A stretch of 64,000 nt of DNA from Williamsia sp. GTDB taxonomy: Bacteria; Bacteroidota; Bacteroidia; Chitinophagales; Chitinophagaceae. Positions 62,597-64,000 of the stretch are shown here, in pieces. The notes under the pieces are model-generated. The model was not told the DNA's origin and did not search any database. It worked only from the letters and a program-made list of their open reading frames with translations. The position numbers and the translations under genes were made by a program. The first letter of the stretch is position 1; each line of letters begins with the position of its first letter. The stretch is taken from assembly GCA_015069695.1 (NCBI GenBank), contig JADCRZ010000012.1:1-64000 (forward strand). Reading direction: 5' to 3'.

Positions 62597-64000
62597 GGGA
62601 GTCCTGCCTGATCAAGCGTGATTTTTGCCAGCGGCTGTATATTTAATTCAGGTGACAGGTCCTGGTACGATAAGACCGCCAGGTCCGGCATCCTCTTTTC
62701 TAGAAGGCTTTTTACATGCGGGCGTACGTTGATGTTGGTCAATACCACGGGCTGCTGTGCAGAGGACGGCAGGCTATCCACTTCATTCCAAACAGCGTCA
62801 ACGAATTTTTTGATCCAGGCAGCATCCGGTCTGTTTGAAGGACTGTGTTTTGGGTTGATGGTTTCTTCTATCGCAGCATCAAGTATATAGACCATCAAGG
62901 AACTTTGCCCCTTGGTGTATTGCTGGCTGATAGATCTTTTGAGGCGGCCTCTGACAAACTCCACGCTGTTTTCCGCCTCCATTTTCCAGTCGGAAATCTC
63001 TTGCTGCTGTACCGGTATTCTTTCATCAAATATGATCAGCTTTTGTCCGTCAGCCACAATGCAATCAGCTTCCAGCATGGCTTCCAGGATCAGCCGGAGA
63101 TTGCGGACAGACAATCCTTCCCTGGCCAGTAAGCGCAGAACCTTGGTGCAAAGGGCAACAAGCCGGGCCTTTTCAAGTAGTTCTATAATGGCGGGATAAA
63201 ACAGTTTCAGGCTTTGCAATTGGTTTACAACGCTTTTTCTGTTTAAGTAGATCCAGCCGTTTTTCCGCAGATAGCTGCTAAAGCAAAGAATAAAATAACC
63301 CAGTGCATCCCAGGTAGTATAACCAGCTTCTTCCGCTTTTTTCTGATCAGACGCGGCCATGATTGTTGCGGGCAGACCGGTAACGGGATGGGTGCTGCCT
63401 GTTCCGGTCATGCCAAGCAAGCCAAGCTGTTCGGGTGATCCGTTTGCCAGTAAATAGTTTTCAGCCGGCAATCCCTTCAGGGGAATAGAAACAAAACTGT
63501 TGCTTTGAAAGCAAAAGCTGTCTTCAGGCAGCTCCTCGCTCAGCATAAACCGGAAGGGAGGATAGGCTATGCCTGTTTCATAATACATTCCGTCCCGCAT
63601 CATTTCAAACACATCCAGCTTGGCCGGTGAGCGCATGAGCCGGTAGAAGTAGGCTTTGTTGATATGGATGGGGATTTCATCAACAGCGTATGCATCAATC
63701 AGCTCTTCGCGCAGCTCGTTCCAGTCCGGATCAGGCCAGCTGAGATAAGTGGTGCTGATGCGTTTCAAAGGTTCTTTGTCGATAGGAGCCATTTTCAAAG
63801 AAAAAAGCTCGGTGACAATTTTCTGACAGGAAGGGAGAAACGCCGATTGCCTGCCCGATGAAAGCTCAAGCAGCGCAGGCATGTATTCCGTGATCATGCC
63901 ATCAGTTACCAACCTGTTTGGTTGCAGCCATAAGAGCTGGGTGATTAAAAGCTCCCAGAATAACTCTCCGGCAGGTTGGGCATTTATCCTGTTTACATAA
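62593..64000 (-). CDS. FHIPEP-domain protein related to FlhA/SctV type III export gate, cytosolic part only (partial, runs off the right edge)
   Basis: At least 469 residues; the frame stays open to the window edge. The body matches the cytosolic domain of FlhA/SctV: GIAYPPFRFMLSEELPEDSF and FVSIPLKGLPAENYL (P-x-I-R-x-N-x-L, K-G), HPVTGLPATIMAA with AEEAGYTTWDALGYF, LAREGLSVRNLRLILEAMLE, VRGRLKRSISQQYTKGQSSL, and finally PVVLTNINVRPHVKSLLEKR with LAVLSYQDLSPELNIQPLAK. The visible 110-140 residues upstream of the domain are helical and polar, without the eight-helix membrane part that FlhA carries. The FHIPEP motif itself lies in that part and is not seen. It overlaps the convergent Smr gene by four bases. 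Confidence 0.8.
   Translation of the reverse strand, partial: YVNRINAQPAGELFWELLITQLLWLQPNRLVTDGMITEYMPALLELSSGRQSAFLPSCQKIVTELFSLKMAPIDKEPLKRISTTYLSWPDPDWNELREELIDAYAVDEIPIHINKAYFYRLMRSPAKLDVFEMMRDGMYYETGIAYPPFRFMLSEELPEDSFCFQSNSFVSIPLKGLPAENYLLANGSPEQLGLLGMTGTGSTHPVTGLPATIMAASDQKKAEEAGYTTWDALGYFILCFSSYLRKNGWIYLNRKSVVNQLQSLKLFYPAIIELLEKARLVALCTKVLRLLAREGLSVRNLRLILEAMLEADCIVADGQKLIIFDERIPVQQQEISDWKMEAENSVEFVRGRLKRSISQQYTKGQSSLMVYILDAAIEETINPKHSPSNRPDAAWIKKFVDAVWNEVDSLPSSAQQPVVLTNINVRPHVKSLLEKRMPDLAVLSYQDLSPELNIQPLAKITLDQAGLP

Noticed and set aside
1-64000. CRISPR array, tRNA, rRNA, insertion sequence, integrase or prophage genes
   Set aside because: I looked for spaced direct repeats, T-loop-like sequences, transposase or integrase motifs and phage structural genes and found none that could be supported.

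Overview
The window reads as chromosome of a non-flagellated member of the phylum Bacteroidota, most likely the family Chitinophagaceae. Three SusC/SusD outer-membrane nutrient-uptake pairs, many lipoproteins with a Cys-Lys-Lys after the lipobox, a type IX secretion sorting domain, a PafA-type alkaline phosphatase, a GH92 mannosidase and TAnnTTTG promoter elements all point there. Base composition looks moderate and even, and I see no phage, insertion sequence, CRISPR array, rRNA or tRNA. No species can be named from the sequence alone.

Region 1 (1-14,000) is a patchwork of small housekeeping and accessory genes: an alpha/beta hydrolase, a decayed aldehyde dehydrogenase fragment, TfoX-like and DHFR-like proteins, a TMEM175-type channel, an NHL-repeat lipoprotein, a VOC dioxygenase plus YceI pair with a Crp/Fnr regulator nearby, a Gfo/Idh/MocA oxidoreductase, a glycosyltransferase-like protein, an SDR, an HtrA-like protease without a signal peptide, and a delta-60-repeat protein with a type IX sorting tail. 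Several gene ends carry long perfect hairpins without a T tract.

Region 2 (14,000-28,300) holds a secreted phosphatase (PafA with its whole active site preserved) next to a GH92 glycosidase; a three-gene ABC transporter operon on the minus strand whose solute-binding protein is membrane-anchored and fused to an OmpA peptidoglycan-binding domain; and a 1190-residue SWIM/SNF2 helicase followed by two methyltransferases.

Region 3 (28,300-38,200) is a tight eight-gene L-rhamnose operon: RhaT symporter, fused aldolase/dehydrogenase, RhaM mutarotase, RhaI isomerase, an FGGY kinase and LutA, LutB and LutC. Together they would take rhamnose through rhamnulose 1-phosphate to DHAP and lactaldehyde, oxidise lactaldehyde to lactate, and lactate to pyruvate. 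No regulator is inside it.

Region 4 (38,800-59,700) is a 21-kb surface locus on one strand: a four-unit fasciclin (FAS1) lipoprotein, SusC/SusD, two more FAS1 lipoproteins with beta-sandwich-like C-terminal halves, SusC/SusD, and a third SusC/SusD. It has no glycoside hydrolase, sigma factor or anti-sigma factor, so it is not a classical polysaccharide utilisation locus.

Region 5 (59,800-64,000) has an amino-acid permease, a DUF2027/Smr protein, and, running off the right edge, the most surprising gene: a protein with the cytosolic FHIPEP domain of the FlhA/SctV type III export gate, without visible membrane segments, in a lineage not expected to have flagella or injectisomes.
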